DNA of 64,000 nt from Sarocladium kiliense. Lineage: Eukaryota > Ascomycota > Sordariomycetes > Hypocreales > Sarocladiaceae. The position numbers and the translations under genes were made by a program. Under the pieces are notes generated by a model. That model ran no database searches, was not told the origin of the DNA, and was given only the letters and a program-made list of their open reading frames with translations. The DNA is taken from positions 2,914,001 to 2,978,000 of the forward strand of contig JAUZTG010000029.1 in assembly GCA_030734395.1 (NCBI GenBank). The letters run 5' to 3'. Positions 20,551 to 32,931 of this stretch are shown here, in pieces. Each line of letters starts with the position of its first letter. Positions within the stretch are counted from its first letter, which is position 1.

Positions 20551-23500
20551 TCTGAGCGAAGCGGAAGGGGAAAAGGGAAAAGCCCGTGGACAGGGCTGGC
20601 GCGATGAGGGTGAGTTTTGTTGGAGGAAGTCAGACGGACACCGCTCTTTCGAAGATGAGAAGAGCGAGACGTGGATATGGAACAGGAACAGGGTCCTGGT
20701 AGAGGGCTTGCAAGGTTGTTGAGCAAAAAGGCGGGCTAAGGTACCTGATGATATTGCCCTGGCCTGGTATCTCTGTTTCGGGGATGGGCGGTTGGAGGTG
20801 GGAGAGGAGAAGAGGAAAGGAGGAGAAGACCTGAGCAGCAGCCTCACACGCGGGAGTTCGTGGGTTGCGAGGCGCGGGTCGGGATGGATGGACGGATGTC
20901 AGCTGCGGAGGCGGGAGGGGAGGAGGAGAGAGCGAGTGAGAGTGTGGTGAGGGCGAGCATGCAGTGGTGCAGAGAGGCGGTGGGCGGTTGGCGATGTGCG
21001 TAGCGGCGGGGAGTGGACTGAGGTGGGGAGGCGAGTGTGGTGGTTGAGGATGGAGCACAGGCCACAGGATCCCCGCCTGGACGAGTGACCTGTTAAGGCC
21101 AGAAGGCTTGTGGACACTGTACAGTGGCAGTGATGCACTAACACATTGGTTCAATCCATGGATGAGTCGAGGAACTCCCTCTCTCACCCTTGGCCTCCTC
21201 CACCGCGGCCGACGAGATGTGCAGACGAAGAAGCGGTGAAGGGTTGCGGTCCTGTGCTGCGAGGCCACGATTGGCCACTGCCTGCCTCGGGTGGGCCGAG
21301 GGGCATGCAGCTCAAGTGGGTCCCCGACGCCGGCAGCAGAACGGGTTCTGCCTCTATTTTTCTTAGCGACCTGCTCCACTGACAGCGATCCTCCAGTACC
21401 TGAAGCTAGCAGTGGTGGTTCCCTCTGTGGCCCCCTCCAGACACGCTGAACAGGCGAGACCGTCCCCTATTCAAGCCAATCACAGCTGCAGCTAACGTCC
21501 AACCTGCAGCAAATGGCGTCCCCGGCCGTCCTCCTCTTGCCCACAAGCTGCCTCTTGACGATGCCACTGGCTGCAACGACGACTGCAACTGTAACGGCGG
21601 ATGTGTGGTCATTGATGCAGCCGCTATCAGCTCTGGCTCCATCCACTGAAATCACTGCAACTCCCGATCATGGGATGCATCAGTGGTGCGTGGTTGCCTG
21701 GCTTGCTCTTCAATTTCCCATTCCTTCTCTCATCCGGTCTCTGGCTTCATGCAAATCCGAGTCATCGCCCTCAATCCCGAACAACTCCCAGCCTCGCTCC
21801 CAACCTCAGCCTCCATCCATCATCCTTACCACAAGCAAAGCACAAACAGCCAGCTGCTTCTCACACATCTACTACGTGCTCCACCACCCGTCCTCCACCA
21901 TCGACATCCAGCCACCTGATGGCCCCGATCCCTGGTGGTCCAAGCCCCCTTGGCGCGACACCGTTTTCTTCTAATCCAGGCAAGACACTCGACACCGCTA
22001 CTATTAGGTACTGTTGCGTCTACTGGCCTTGTTTTGACACCTCAAGCGTTCCTGACAATGCGAGCATCAACGAAAACAAGCCCGTCGCCATCATGGCAAA
22101 TGCCGCACACATCAATGCGACACCACTATCTTTGCCTACGCACCGGCCTCCGCGAGTCAAGACACACCTCGTGAGCTGTCTGTCCGCTTGACACTCTAAA
22201 GTGCAACCTCCATGGCGGGCAGCATCGCAGATATTGCATGCAGCTGACCACTCAGAGTCTCTGGAGATGCCGAGCATGGTCTCACTCACCCTGTCCCAAT
22301 CATACAGAGAGGTCGCCGAGCGCACCCGATGCCTGTCCCTTTCTCAATCCGACGTCTGACCTGTGAATACGCGCCTCGTACAGAGTACAGTGAAGTGGTA
22401 GTGCATGCACGAACCCGTGTCTACCTAATTGACCCGATGTTTGGGAGGGCCGACCTCGAGCACTGACGCCATACTCGCACATAGACATGTGTTGGGCGTG
22501 TGCAGGTGCACAAAAGTGTAAACTACCTTAAGGAACGTCGCATTTCCAAATTGAGCGTTTCTGAGATCGGTATCGCACAAACTCGTTAACTTCCCAGCCT
22601 TGTTCTCAAGCTCAGACCACCATGCCTACCTGCCACTCTGTTCCCCCCTGCAAGACCGATGTCGATCAAGCTCAGCCCAGCCATCTGCCACCTCGTTGTT
22701 CGCAATACGACACACGAGCTTTAATATGACCCAGTATCCTCTCGCTATTTTTCGATGTGGGCTATGCTCTGTGCATCGCAGAGAAGCCACCTCCAGAGCG
22801 TCCGAGGATGTTAACCACGCCTGAGAACACGTCAAACAAACTCCACAGATCGGTCACACAAAATTGGGCATTGTGCGCTCCCCCAAGCCCAGGAAGCTGC
22901 CCAATGGCAGCACTGCCTGCCAATGTCGCAGCAATGCGAGTTGTCGCGCGCGACAGGCTCGAGACTTGGGCGAACCAGCCAAACAACATTGAGCGTTGAG
23001 CATACGGGACAACTGCAACATTGCGTGCGAGCATGCAACACGATCCTAGTTGGCCACTGCTGAAGCTGGGGGCCCTCCTCGCATCCTTACAATCATTATG
23101 CTCGGCATTTGGACAGCGGACCCGGCGATCCTTCTTGGAGGTTGGTTACCCGATTTGGTAGCTCTCTCGTTACGGCCATGTCTCTCTCTGTCGCACACCA
23201 TGCTCCGGCCTACACAGCTACTATCCGCCACGCGCTCTTTTCAGCTCGCAGCCATTTGCAGGTCTTAGACACACATTGCATGCATGCATTCCGATGCTCG
23301 TCCACCGTTGCCTTTTCCCTCTTTGCCTTGCCAGCCTGAACGGTTTGTGCTCCCAACCACCGTTCTGTCCTCGGTCACACATCCTCTCGGACACGTCCGC
23401 CCGCTCGCTCAGATCAACGGGAAGAAACCCCGCGTGCTGTGGCGGCGCCAGGTCTAATCTGAGTGGCCGTAGGCAGCATGTTCACATACGAAGTTCCACG

Positions 23501-26072
23501 TCCAGGGTGATCCCTGTGTTGAGCCTACAACAAGGACAGTGGCTGGTAAGACAACGCATGGCAATGGCATGACGGGCAACATAACGGAGGCACAGCAGCA
23601 ACGGTGGCTTGCGAAACATCATTCTGCGGGACTCGTGATACCCCATCTGAGGGTGACTTTGTCCGTTTCAAGATGAACCGTGACAGATGATACTCTTGGC
23701 ATTCGCCAACCTTCGCTGCCCAATGCTGCACATCGGAATGCCTTGACACCGCACGATGGCCTCGTTCGGAAGCATACGTGTGCATTTTCCCACCGCCACC
23801 TTGACACTCCTTGCCATGTCAGGCTCGTGGCAAGGCGAACAACAGTGGCCGGACCGGCAATAGCACGCATGAAAAGCTCCGCTTCGGTGCATGCGCCAAC
23901 AAGCCTAGACCAACGCTGCATCGCACGTTGCCTTCACTGGATCGACATCGCAGCCACCATTATCGTAGAATCAGAATAGTTGAAAATCCCTGCCCGGGTT
24001 CGACGGGTAAAGCTGTGGCCTGCCGTAAAAGCAGCAGGTCATGGCTGCAGTGGTCGGACAATATCAAGAGGACCCTGTCGCTGCGGGCCGTGATTGATGG
24101 GAAGATCCAAGGTCCTGCAAGTGACGAGATGGACCCCGCTACCTGCAGATGATAATGCCATTGTAATTGATAGGGTCGTTGACCGACTATGCGCAGGTGG
24201 GATGGAGTCAACTTGACAGTGATTCCTTGAATCACGGGAGGGATGTGGTGGTTGCCATGCGGCTTGCGTTGTGGCTAACGAGGATGCAGTAGTGCATGAC
24301 GACGATCAGAAGACCCAAGCTTGGAGGATGCGAGATTCTGTTAACAGCATCACATCAGCTAATTGTGATCTGATATGTGCGACATCCTGATCGTGAAATG
24401 GCGTTATGGTTTCGACGAGTAGATAGGTCACAAGGCTGTTCTTGAATTCAATACCCTCCTGCAAGGGAGGCTTTTGCTTTTTTCCCCACCACCCAAACCG
24501 TCCAAGCACAACGTGAATTTCTAGCGCACATAGAACACAAGAGAAAAAGTAAAAAATGCCTCTGATGGCAAGAAATATGACATGTGGCTTTACTTCATCC
24601 CGTTAAGGGCGGGATCCACGGATAACGTGGTGGCGTTATCGGAGGCGACGGAGGTGTGTGTTTGCTGGTGGAGGTGCGTTGTAGGCTTGGTGAGGCGGTG
24701 AGAAGGGCGGTGATGGCATTCTCAAGGATTGAGGCATTGGAATGTGAGCTTTTGAGCTGATTATGTTGGACGATTTGGAAGGATGTCTTTGGGATGGTTT
24801 CCTTGTTTCGGGAGATGCGAGTGTTAGTAGTTGTGTTGTCCTGGATGGATGGGCTGCTGGATGCTTGGGTTGGACGTGAGGGTCCTGTGCAACGTCCGGG
24901 ACAGGCTTCACCTCGAAGCCCGTTGATGGTCTTAGCGAAGAGGCAAAGTAACAGGTTCTTGATTGAGCAACTCCTGAGTTTCCTTTAATCTTCCTTGATG
25001 AGTAGTCGTGTTCGCAAATGCGTGCAGAGAGCTCGGTGCAAACTGGGCCTGAGGCGGTAAATGCAACGGAAACCTTGAAGTCTCTTCAACACTTCGACGC
25101 ATCAAGTGCCTTTCCCGTCTCTTGTTGCAACATCCTTAAAGTGGTAAATTATCGATTGAGAGTAAATGGAGCGTTATTCAGACCTCCCTTGCTCAAAATT
25201 AGTACAAGGAAGCCGGCAAAATCGATGCCCTCCGTTTGTCTCGTCTTGCAGGGTAGCTGACTGGTCTGGCAACTCATACTCTGGTCTACCCCCTTAGGCT
25301 TTGACGATGGCCATTGTGTTTTACCAACGAATAAAGTTGATTGGAGGGATAGTAGAATAAACACGACAATCTCAAAAGTTTGTGCCTATCAGTGAGACAT
25401 AGGACGAGAGTTAGCCTGGTGTTTCAATATCCAGAGTGAACCATCCTTGGACAGTACTATTTAAGAAGCCAAGCTATATCAGGGGGCATCTCAGGTGCCA
25501 GGGTTCGCCGAACAACTTAGCTGGCCCATGAGTCTCTCAATGAACTGCGATTGCCTTGTGGCGATTGCTTTGTATCACAGTTTTATGTCTCGGAGCAGGC
25601 AGCCATAGGATTCTGCTTGTCAAAGGACCGGATTGCCGTGCCCTCTGCAGATTAGACCTTGTTCCAGAGTATACTTTAATTTCAAGAGACAGACAAGTCC
25701 GAACCGACTAGAGTTGCATCTAATAGATCAAGACCAGAGGTATCCGTCAAACTGAACAGAAAGTGAGAAAAGACCTCATACCGAGGTAAGCACCGTGACC
25801 ACTTTACGTCCGAATCTTGCGGCATCCAGGCATTAGGTTCTCTCTGCGAGAAAGCTAGATTCATATCCTCAAACCTTCCAGGCCCTTGAATAACCACAAG
25901 CCAGCATAAAATCCTTGGCTTCTTTCCATTATCGAAGCTCTTCTGCTCTCTCTCTTACATCCACATCTTGACATTATTCACAGCTCGAGGCTAGACACTG
26001 ACAGAACCTGATACCATACGCATCTTGATACACTTGGGAAAGGACAGCGTAAAGGAATCAAACCTGGAAAGT
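20551..26072. other. 5.5-kb region without recognisable genes between divergent genes
   Basis: This is the shared upstream side of the Zn2Cys6 gene (minus) and the acidic orphan gene (plus). No frame on either strand gives a recognisable domain; the longest (249 codons on the minus strand ending at 20630) is Pro/Ser/His low-complexity and probably 5' leader. 20740-21060 is pyrimidine-rich on the minus strand. A CT-rich leader at about 25938-25981 precedes the plus-strand gene. Long upstream regions are common for fungal regulators with long leaders or non-coding transcripts, but nothing here proves that. Confidence 0.5.
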
Positions 26073-27839
26073 ATGGATTCTTCTCAGAAGTCCACCGACT
26101 CTCAGAGTCTGAGCAGTACTCCAATCAACGACCATCCTGTCACTGCGCTGCCTTACTACAATATCTACCTCGTTCGCTATTTCCCAGTTGAGGGCGGAGC
26201 TCGCCGTGTATATTATTTCCAATGCATGTCCAATGGCGTCTCAAACCCGAATCAAGGATACTTTCACAGCTACATCATTCCGAACAACCCATCACACCAC
26301 GCCATCATGCATCCCGAGTACATCGACTATCTGGTCGACGTGGACAACTACTACGGCAATAACTTCATCAACCCACTCGATTTGGCCAGTGTCAGCTCTT
26401 CCGAGGCAGAAGAAGCAGCAGGTGTAAATGAATGGAGTCCCGATGATCTCGATGGCACTACTTTGGTCGGGGAGAGCGACAATGGTTCCGAAGCTGGTGA
26501 TGAAGAAGAAGAAGAAGAAGATGATGACGAGGGAGAAGAAGAAGAGGAAGACGAAGAAGAAGAAGAAGAGGAAGACGAAGATGGAGAAGAAGAGGAGGAG
26601 GAAGAGGAGGAGCCCTCCAACTCCGATGAGAATGAGAATAAGGATGAGGCTAGCGATCTAGGCCTCGTGGACCTTCTCATGGAGACTATGGACTTCCCTG
26701 TCTTAGACGGGTTCGCGGACATGTTGCCCCACAACCATCACCATGTCCTCCTTTGGATACTTTTCAATCCTACAGAGCTACTTGTGCTCGATGAAAACCC
26801 GTGGCCGCAGCGCGAAACTGCCGAGATTACACAAAGTGTGGCACCCCAAGAACTCGAGCGAGATGCTGCTCAGAGACATGACGAAGAAGTTGCCCTCGAG
26901 CGAGAACTTCAGCCTCAGCATCAAGCCAAGTCATGGCTTGAATTCATGGGGGATTCCGTCCCTGATGAGGACTGTCCATTGCCCGCGAAGCCCCCATGTT
27001 GTTCGTTGCCGGCGCCGATTCAAAGGCCTTCTCGACTTCTCCCACTGATCCTTTCAGTCGGAGCACGCTCGCCAGCGCCAGACACTTCTGATGTTGATGA
27101 GAGATCCCGGCTCGGATTCGGTGGTGGGCCTACCAACGAAACGGCATCTGAAGTTGCCGAGAAGCGTGAGACTCTCCCAGCGGAGGTTCAGAGGGCGGAG
27201 CGTTCCCCTTCACCGCCTCTACAAGAGGCCAGACCCGAATGGATCATCGACTCGGCCGGTGACATGACCAGCGAAGAGCTAGAGGAGGCCATGAGGGAAG
27301 AGGAAGACAGGTGGAACAGTATCTTGTCCATGATCGAGGAATCGAACACCAGCCCGGGTCCCGAACAGTCTCTTCCAACTCCACGGACACAGGTCACCTT
27401 CCACCTCACAGACTTCACTCAAATGGCCGACTGCGTGGAAACAGCTGATTTGAGCATACACATCTACGCCAGTACAGGCGTCGTCCCTGTGGTAATAGAC
27501 TCTCGCCAGATCTTCGGGCTGTTTGACTACTACTACCGAATGTCCCACATGACGTGGGTTCTCCCACCTCACAAAGATCATCAAATCGTGGCATATGGTG
27601 TCCATTGGCGGGAAAAGGCGATGCAGGACGCCGAGGACCTGGCGATCAGAATTGCGCAGACTGGTGGACAAGTCATCGTTCGAGTTGGATGGCAGATGAT
27701 GAACCTTCCAGAGGGTGTCGCATTCCTGAACTGGATGAGAAGCTTCTGGGCGCAGGGGGCTCTTCAGGATGTTGGCCACTACTGGGGAGGAGGATGGCCT
27801 GCTGTGGCTGAGTATGACTTTGAGGAGTTCATGGCCTAG
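26073..27839 (+). CDS. Orphan hyper-acidic protein of unknown function
   Basis: Single open frame of 588 residues from the first ATG (26073, MDSSQKSTDSQ). Three parts are visible. Residues 20-115 are folded-looking and aromatic (YYNIYLVRYF, RRVYYFQCMSNG, HPEYIDYLVDVDNYYGN). Residues about 143-182 are almost pure Glu/Asp. After a charged, probably disordered middle, residues 450-588 look folded again (VTFHLTDFTQMADC, VIDSRQIFGLFDYYYRM, GVHWREKAMQDAEDLAIRIAQTGGQVIVRVGW). There is no signal peptide or membrane segment. I recognise no family. The two structured ends and good base composition argue for a real gene; an intron-free 1.77-kb frame is unlikely by chance. The acidic tract could bind basic proteins or histones, but that is a guess. 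Confidence 0.72.
   Translation: MDSSQKSTDSQSLSSTPINDHPVTALPYYNIYLVRYFPVEGGARRVYYFQCMSNGVSNPNQGYFHSYIIPNNPSHHAIMHPEYIDYLVDVDNYYGNNFINPLDLASVSSSEAEEAAGVNEWSPDDLDGTTLVGESDNGSEAGDEEEEEEDDDEGEEEEEDEEEEEEEDEDGEEEEEEEEEPSNSDENENKDEASDLGLVDLLMETMDFPVLDGFADMLPHNHHHVLLWILFNPTELLVLDENPWPQRETAEITQSVAPQELERDAAQRHDEEVALERELQPQHQAKSWLEFMGDSVPDEDCPLPAKPPCCSLPAPIQRPSRLLPLILSVGARSPAPDTSDVDERSRLGFGGGPTNETASEVAEKRETLPAEVQRAERSPSPPLQEARPEWIIDSAGDMTSEELEEAMREEEDRWNSILSMIEESNTSPGPEQSLPTPRTQVTFHLTDFTQMADCVETADLSIHIYASTGVVPVVIDSRQIFGLFDYYYRMSHMTWVLPPHKDHQIVAYGVHWREKAMQDAEDLAIRIAQTGGQVIVRVGWQMMNLPEGVAFLNWMRSFWAQGALQDVGHYWGGGWPAVAEYDFEEFMA
26500..26615 (+). repeat. GAA/GAG/GAC codon tract encoding poly-acidic segment
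   Basis: Nearly uninterrupted GAA, GAG, GAC and GAT codons give about 40 acidic residues. The strand is strongly purine-biased and prone to length variation. Confidence 0.9.
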
Positions 27840-29004
27840 AGCTGGGGTCCATGTTCTTGAATATCCGTGTACTTTCAGGCGTGCTGTGGTGATTTGTGTT
27901 GGCCTTTTCCTTTGGTTTATTCTTACAATGATTGTGACACTGTAGGTGCGCCACCAGGTGGTGCTAGCAGTTGGAACTCATCTCTGTCAACCTCATCTTC
28001 TCGCTTTCTGGCCATTGAGATGACCTCAAGTCGCCAGTCGCCGGCTTCTAAGCACTGGCTGTAGCTTCCTTCAATTCGACCGTGCTGTCAATCGTGAAAC
28101 ACTCGCTTGAGCTTCAACCTGGGGTTGCTGTGCTTTTTCCCGATAGATGCGCTTGTGGCACTTGCGGACAGTTTCCGTGCCTTGCTTCTCGGCACCTTGG
28201 CATCCGGCCGTTGTCCAACGAGAAGCACCCGTTGGTAGCCCAACTGCCGGAATTCATCCTCTCCCCAAGAGCATCCGGGGTCTCCGCAGTCGACTCAGAC
28301 CCAACCCCGCAGTCTTGGAAAGATGGGATCAGGGGGGTGGTAAGGTTGATTGTAAGCTTGGACTGATGAGGGGGATGTAAAGAAGTGGACTAGCTACCTA
28401 CCCATGAGTTCAATCTTCAACGTTCTAGAGGTCGCTTGGGCCGGGTAAATTGATAGACGGCCTGGGCAGTGAAGGAATTGTCGTCGTATATCGCCCGAGC
28501 GGAGTTGCTGTAGAAAGGTGGATATTGTAAGTTGGGGTTCGTTGTTGCACTGGTGTCGCTTATACAAGGAGCAAGGATCATAAGTGTTAGCCCAATACAA
28601 TCGGCGCACCGCAGCATTAAGATGTCTTGAGCCGCGGGATAATTCCATATGGCAGCCAATGTCAGCGAAGCCGTTACTATATCGGTGTCTGCAGGTAGAG
28701 ATCGGCTTTGTACTTGCCTAGCATGTCTTAACACATGATCCCTGAGGTGTAGCTAATGGGGACAGGGAGAACACTGACCATCAGCAATTCGAAGAGCTCC
28801 ATATGCCACTTTCAGCAGGATTTGTGATGCTGCCGGCCTGCATCGGTCCTGAATTCCGTCTCTCGGCTATCTCCATGTTCCGGTTGTCATGGAGGACAAG
28901 GTGCAGAACACAAAGCCCATAAAGCTGCAGGCCGGCCCAACAACCAGAACAATGACCAGAGCAGGGACAGGCGTTGGATCCTTTCCGCACAAATCTCATT
29001 CATC
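27840..29004. other. Intergenic region upstream of the GH39-like gene
   Basis: No gene is supported. Two overlapping minus frames at 28394-28734 show no family resemblance. No clear TATA box was found before the ATG at 29005. Confidence 0.5.
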
Positions 29005-30484
29005 ATGAAGTCTGTCGTTTTCTCTGTTGGGTTTGCCGCCTCTGCCGTGGCCAAATGCCTCTCAGGCAAGGCCACCATCAACCTTGACAAGACGACTGGT
29101 CCAGCCGAGCAGCTTGGTGCAGGATTCTTGTACGGTATCCCCAACAACGGCACCAGTGCGTCGAACGCCATCCCCGACCACTTCTTTACGGACATCAAGT
29201 TCCATGGTACCCGTGCCGGCGGCTCCCAGCTGAGTGATGGTGGGTGGTCCAGTGGCGGCAAGCCGGCGTATGACATGCGATTCAACTCGACCTTGTCGAC
29301 GTATCGCTCGGCTCGCAAGTATGGTGCTCACTTCATCCTGATCGCCAATGATCTTTGGGGAGCCGATGGTGGTCAGGATGGTGCTTTGTACCCTGGTGAC
29401 GATGGTGATTGGACCGAAACCGAGGCGTTCCTGGACCAGCTCATTCTTGATATGAAGGCCAACGACCTAATTGAGGATGTTGTTATTGACATCTGGAACG
29501 AACCTGACTACCCTCTGTTCTGGGAAAGGAGCTGGGAACAGTATCTTGACTACTGGAATCACGCTTACAACTACCTCCGGTAAGGAATTCTCCTTGCGGC
29601 CAGGCTTTCGATGAGACTGACATTTGATACAGCGAGAACATCCCTGAAGTCAAACTTGGCGGTCCAGCCGCCGCCTACGCCCCAGACCTTAACCGGGAGA
29701 AGTGGCACTCCTTCTGCGCCAACATCGCTGCCAACGACACCATCCCGGACCAATACTCCTGGCATCATATTGGCGACGACAGCAACTGGCCCGACCGCTC
29801 CGCAGCTCAATGGCGCCAATTCCGCGAGCAATACACCCTTCCAGAGCGTCTTCTCAGCGTGGATGAGTACGCCTGGCCGTGGCGTCAGAACCCTGCCAAC
29901 ACGGCGTGGTACCTCTCTCAGATGGAGAGGAACAACATTGTTGCCATGCGTGCGAACTGGAACTCTCGCGAGGATCTCCATGACCGTATGGCTGATCTTC
30001 TCGGCAAAACGGAGGACGGGAAGTATTATCCTAACGGCGAGTGGTGGATGTACAAATACTACGCGGAGATGGAGGGCGAGCGCGCCGAGACGCAGGTCGC
30101 CGAGGACGTCAACTTTGACGTCTTCGCAACGATTGGCGATGGTGTTGTCAAGGTCCTAGCCGGAACTCGCACTTACGAGCTGAAACCCGAGGTTGGCGAT
30201 TACGTTCTCGAGGTCAACGGCCTCGACTCTGCTCTTGGCCTTGATCCATTCGCGAGAGTCTCCGTGCAGACGTACCGTTTCGACTACGAGGGACCTTTCG
30301 GAGAGCTGGGCCCGCCTGCTGATCTTGGCACTGAGGACTACGGTCTTTCTGACGGCTCGGTAAGTTATAAGGAAAGACCCGGTGTTGATGAGGTTGGTTC
30401 ACTGACTTTTGCTCCCTTCAGCTTCGTATCCTCTACCGCCCCGCCAGCAACGAGACGGCTTACGCCTTCGAATTCAAGTATTAA
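29005..30484 (+). CDS. Secreted clan-A glycoside hydrolase, GH39-like
   Basis: Exons 29005-29579, 29633-30359 and 30422-30484 (introns 53 bp, phase 2, and 62 bp, phase 0) encode 454 residues. A short signal peptide (MKSVVFSVGFAASAVA) is followed by a TIM-barrel-type sequence. E166 in DIWNEPDYP is the expected clan GH-A acid/base and E270 in LSVDEYAWP sits where the nucleophile should be. A beta-rich C-terminal domain follows. I associate this sequence type (GFLYGIPNNGT..., RAGGSQLS) with fungal proteins annotated as GH39, but the substrate is unknown. The last exon (LRILYRPASNETAYAFEFKY) completes the C-terminal sandwich; without splicing, the frame would run 14 codons further to 30527 in a meaningless tail. 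It is the second secreted glycosidase in the window. Confidence 0.82.
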
Positions 30485-31169
30485 AGAAACAACCAATGAT
30501 GAAAGAAAAGATTATGGAAAGAAATGAAATGGTCTCGTCGAAAAGAAGTAGATCCATGACTCTAGGAACCATCTTGATTCTTGTCACCTGTCACTCGAGT
30601 TGGTCATTTCGAATGGCAGCAGTAGCCAGATCCATTGTGTAGAAGAATGTATGACGATGCGGCCCAATGCTGTCTTCCCAAACGTGGTCATCGTTAAAAA
30701 GTTCCAGAGGTTCGAGATGAAAGGTTTGAGTGCCCCGACGTCGAAGTCCAGAACACACAAAGAGCCCATGTCGCGTGAAGTCTTGACGCCTCTAACGCGA
30801 CCAGACCACCTGCCACCAATTACCCGACCATCACCCGGCGCTGAACAATACTTCAGCTCATCATTACTTCGCCATCAAATCCGATTGTTCACATTCACGC
30901 ACGAATTCATTCGCGGGAGACAAACATTGCAGGCGATAAAGAGGAGGGAAACAATACTAAGGCGCACAGTCCAAGTCAAGGAAGGAGAATGACCGCGGCT
31001 GGTTAAAGAGACTTATTTGCTACTCCAACTCATCACCACCCCTCCTCCTACTCCCGTGATGAGAGGAGGCACCGCTCGCAGGAAACCCCGTCCAAACGTC
31101 GTATTTCAGCACTTTCATCTTCAAAAGCGTCGCAACAGAGAACGTGAAGAAAGAAGAGAACCAACAAAA
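30485..31169. other. Intergenic region between the GH39-like gene and farnesyltransferase beta
   Basis: No gene is seen. The in-frame codons from 31059 (an ATG) to 31170 are open but Arg/Lys-rich and look like leader, so the downstream ATG is preferred. Confidence 0.5.
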
Positions 31170-32931
31170 ATGTCAAATCCAGAAAGCAGCGCAGGCGGTA
31201 TCGCAATACCAACCATACCCTGTCTCTTCACCTCCCCTCCGCCCGTCAAAGACAGCTTCCCAACCGAATCTTCCGTCCTCCAGGATGCCACTATCGAAGA
31301 GTGTCTCCCCTTCCTCACCAACTCTTCCAATGCGCACGCCCACGTTAACACGCACGGCATCCCGCATCTGGACCGCCCTCGCCACGTAGCCTTCCTGCAC
31401 AAGCAGCTCGGCAAGCTTCCACCCCAGTTCAAGGCCGCGGACCCGAGTCGGCCGTGGTTCTTTTACTGGTGTCTGGCGGCGCTGGCCATTCTCGGTGAGG
31501 ATGTGGAAGAATATCGCTCGAAGCTCGTGGGGACCGTGCGGCCCATGCAGAACGAGGGAGGGGGCTTCGCGGGAGGGTTTGGACAGATGTCGCATCTTGC
31601 CACCTCCTATGCGACCGTTTTGGCCTTGATGCTTGTGGGAGGGGATGAGGCATATGAGGCCGTTGATCGGAGGGCCATGTGGAGATGGCTGAGCTCTTTG
31701 AAGCAGCCAGACGGTGGCTTCCAGATGGCTATCGGAGGCGAGGAGGATGTGAGGTACGTGCTTCTCCTATGCTCGAGTCAATTCACGGCAAGATCCTCGG
31801 GGTCAGCTCCTTCGTGGCATGCATATCGCTAACACCCTTTTTCCTTTTTCGACTGCAGAGGGGCGTACTGTGCGGCTGTCATCATCTCACTACTCAATAT
31901 CCCTCTCGAACTGGCACCTGATTCACCTGCTCGAGCGGGTGGCCATACTCGCCTCTTCGATGGGCTGGCAGAATGGGTGCGTCGATGTAAGTTCATGCCG
32001 TGCCACCCTACCAAGACATTGATCGTCCCGTTCCGCTCATACAGGACCACCCTATCTAGGCCAGACGTATGAGGGAGGTGTGTCGGCCAAGCCGGGCGTC
32101 GAGGCCCATGGGGCCTATGCTTTCTGCGCACTTGGATGTCTGTCCATTCTCGACTCGCCCACGAGAAGCTTCTCAAGGTAAGTAGTGAAAGCCAACACGT
32201 GGCAGTCACTTGACGTGGTATCCTGTCCTAACTTGGGGGCCTTTCAGGTATCTCGACGTCCCGAAACTCATTTCCTGGCTGTCGTCTCGTCAGGATGCTC
32301 CCGCAGCTGGGTTTTCTGGCCGCACAAACAAGCTTGTCGACGGCTGTTACAGCCACTGGGTCGGCGGGTGCTGGCCATTGATTGAGGCCAGTTTGAGCAA
32401 CTCCCAGTCAGCCAAGGGAGGGTCATCGCCGCCACCACCGGAGGAGCAGCAACCCACACCTGCTGCAGGTCGCCAGTCTGCGGCCACTTTGACGGCCACG
32501 CTGTTCAGCCGGGATGGGCTGATCAGATACATTCTCTGCTGCTGTCAAGACCAGAGCAGGCGTGGTGGCCTGCGTGATAAACCAAGCAAGTAAGTATTCA
32601 CAATCCATTCGTGTCGCTCAATTCATGCACCCCCGACAAATGAGGGATTGGGGAGCTCGTATTGACTCTTTGACTCAGGTTCTCGGACGCCTATCATACA
32701 TGCTACGTCTTGTCTGGGTTGAGCTCGGCTCAACACAAGTGGAACCTGGTGACGACTCGTGCAGGACAAGGGATCCTCGAAGTTGATGAATGGGCTGCCT
32801 CTCCTTTCTCTGAGGACGACCAAATATTTGACGAAGAAGACCGTGTCAGGCCGGTCCATCCCGTTTATGTGATACCCCTGGAAAAGGTTGAGGCTGCTCG
32901 TCAGTACTTCGTGGCCAAATCAGGGTTCTGA
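31170..32931 (+). CDS. ram1: Protein farnesyltransferase subunit beta
   Basis: Five exons (31170-31753, 31859-31986, 32060-32177, 32248-32589, 32679-32931) with four phase-consistent introns of 105, 73, 70 and 89 bp give 474 residues. The alpha-alpha barrel repeats carry the family GGF/GGY motifs (MQNEGGGFAGGFGQ, KQPDGGFQMAIGGEEDVRGAYCA, QTYEGGVSAKPG.EAHGAYAFCALG). The catalytic zinc ligands are D308 and C310 (DGCYSHWVGGCWP) and H397 (YHTCYVLSGL). With the alpha subunit it attaches farnesyl to CaaX proteins such as Ras and mating factors. Between the zinc ligands sits a Ser/Pro/Gln-rich insert (about residues 330-355), so the D-to-H spacing is 89 residues against 65 in the rat enzyme. An upstream in-frame ATG at 31059 would add 37 basic residues. 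Confidence 0.95.

Noticed and set aside
20550..20847. 99-codon upstream extension of the Zn2Cys6 protein
   Set aside because: The stretch is Ser/Pro/Arg-rich leader-like sequence. The downstream ATG at 20550 gives the natural start MNADFSN.
20630..21379. 249-codon minus-strand frame
   Set aside because: Pro/Ser/His low-complexity, no domain, and in the probable leader/promoter of the transcription factor.
23990..24015. GGGTTCGA string resembling a tRNA T-arm
   Set aside because: The flanking bases do not form the T-stem and there is no acceptor stem or anticodon arm. The same holds for similar strings near 34400 and 36470.
26025..26072. Earlier start of the acidic orphan protein
   Set aside because: That frame begins with TTG. 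The first ATG in frame is at 26073. The same reasoning moved the start of the 46-kb hypothetical gene from 45708 to 45774.
26351..26734. Ser-rich antisense frame opposite the acidic tract
   Set aside because: It is the complement of GAA/GAG codons read as TCT/TCC, a pure shadow.
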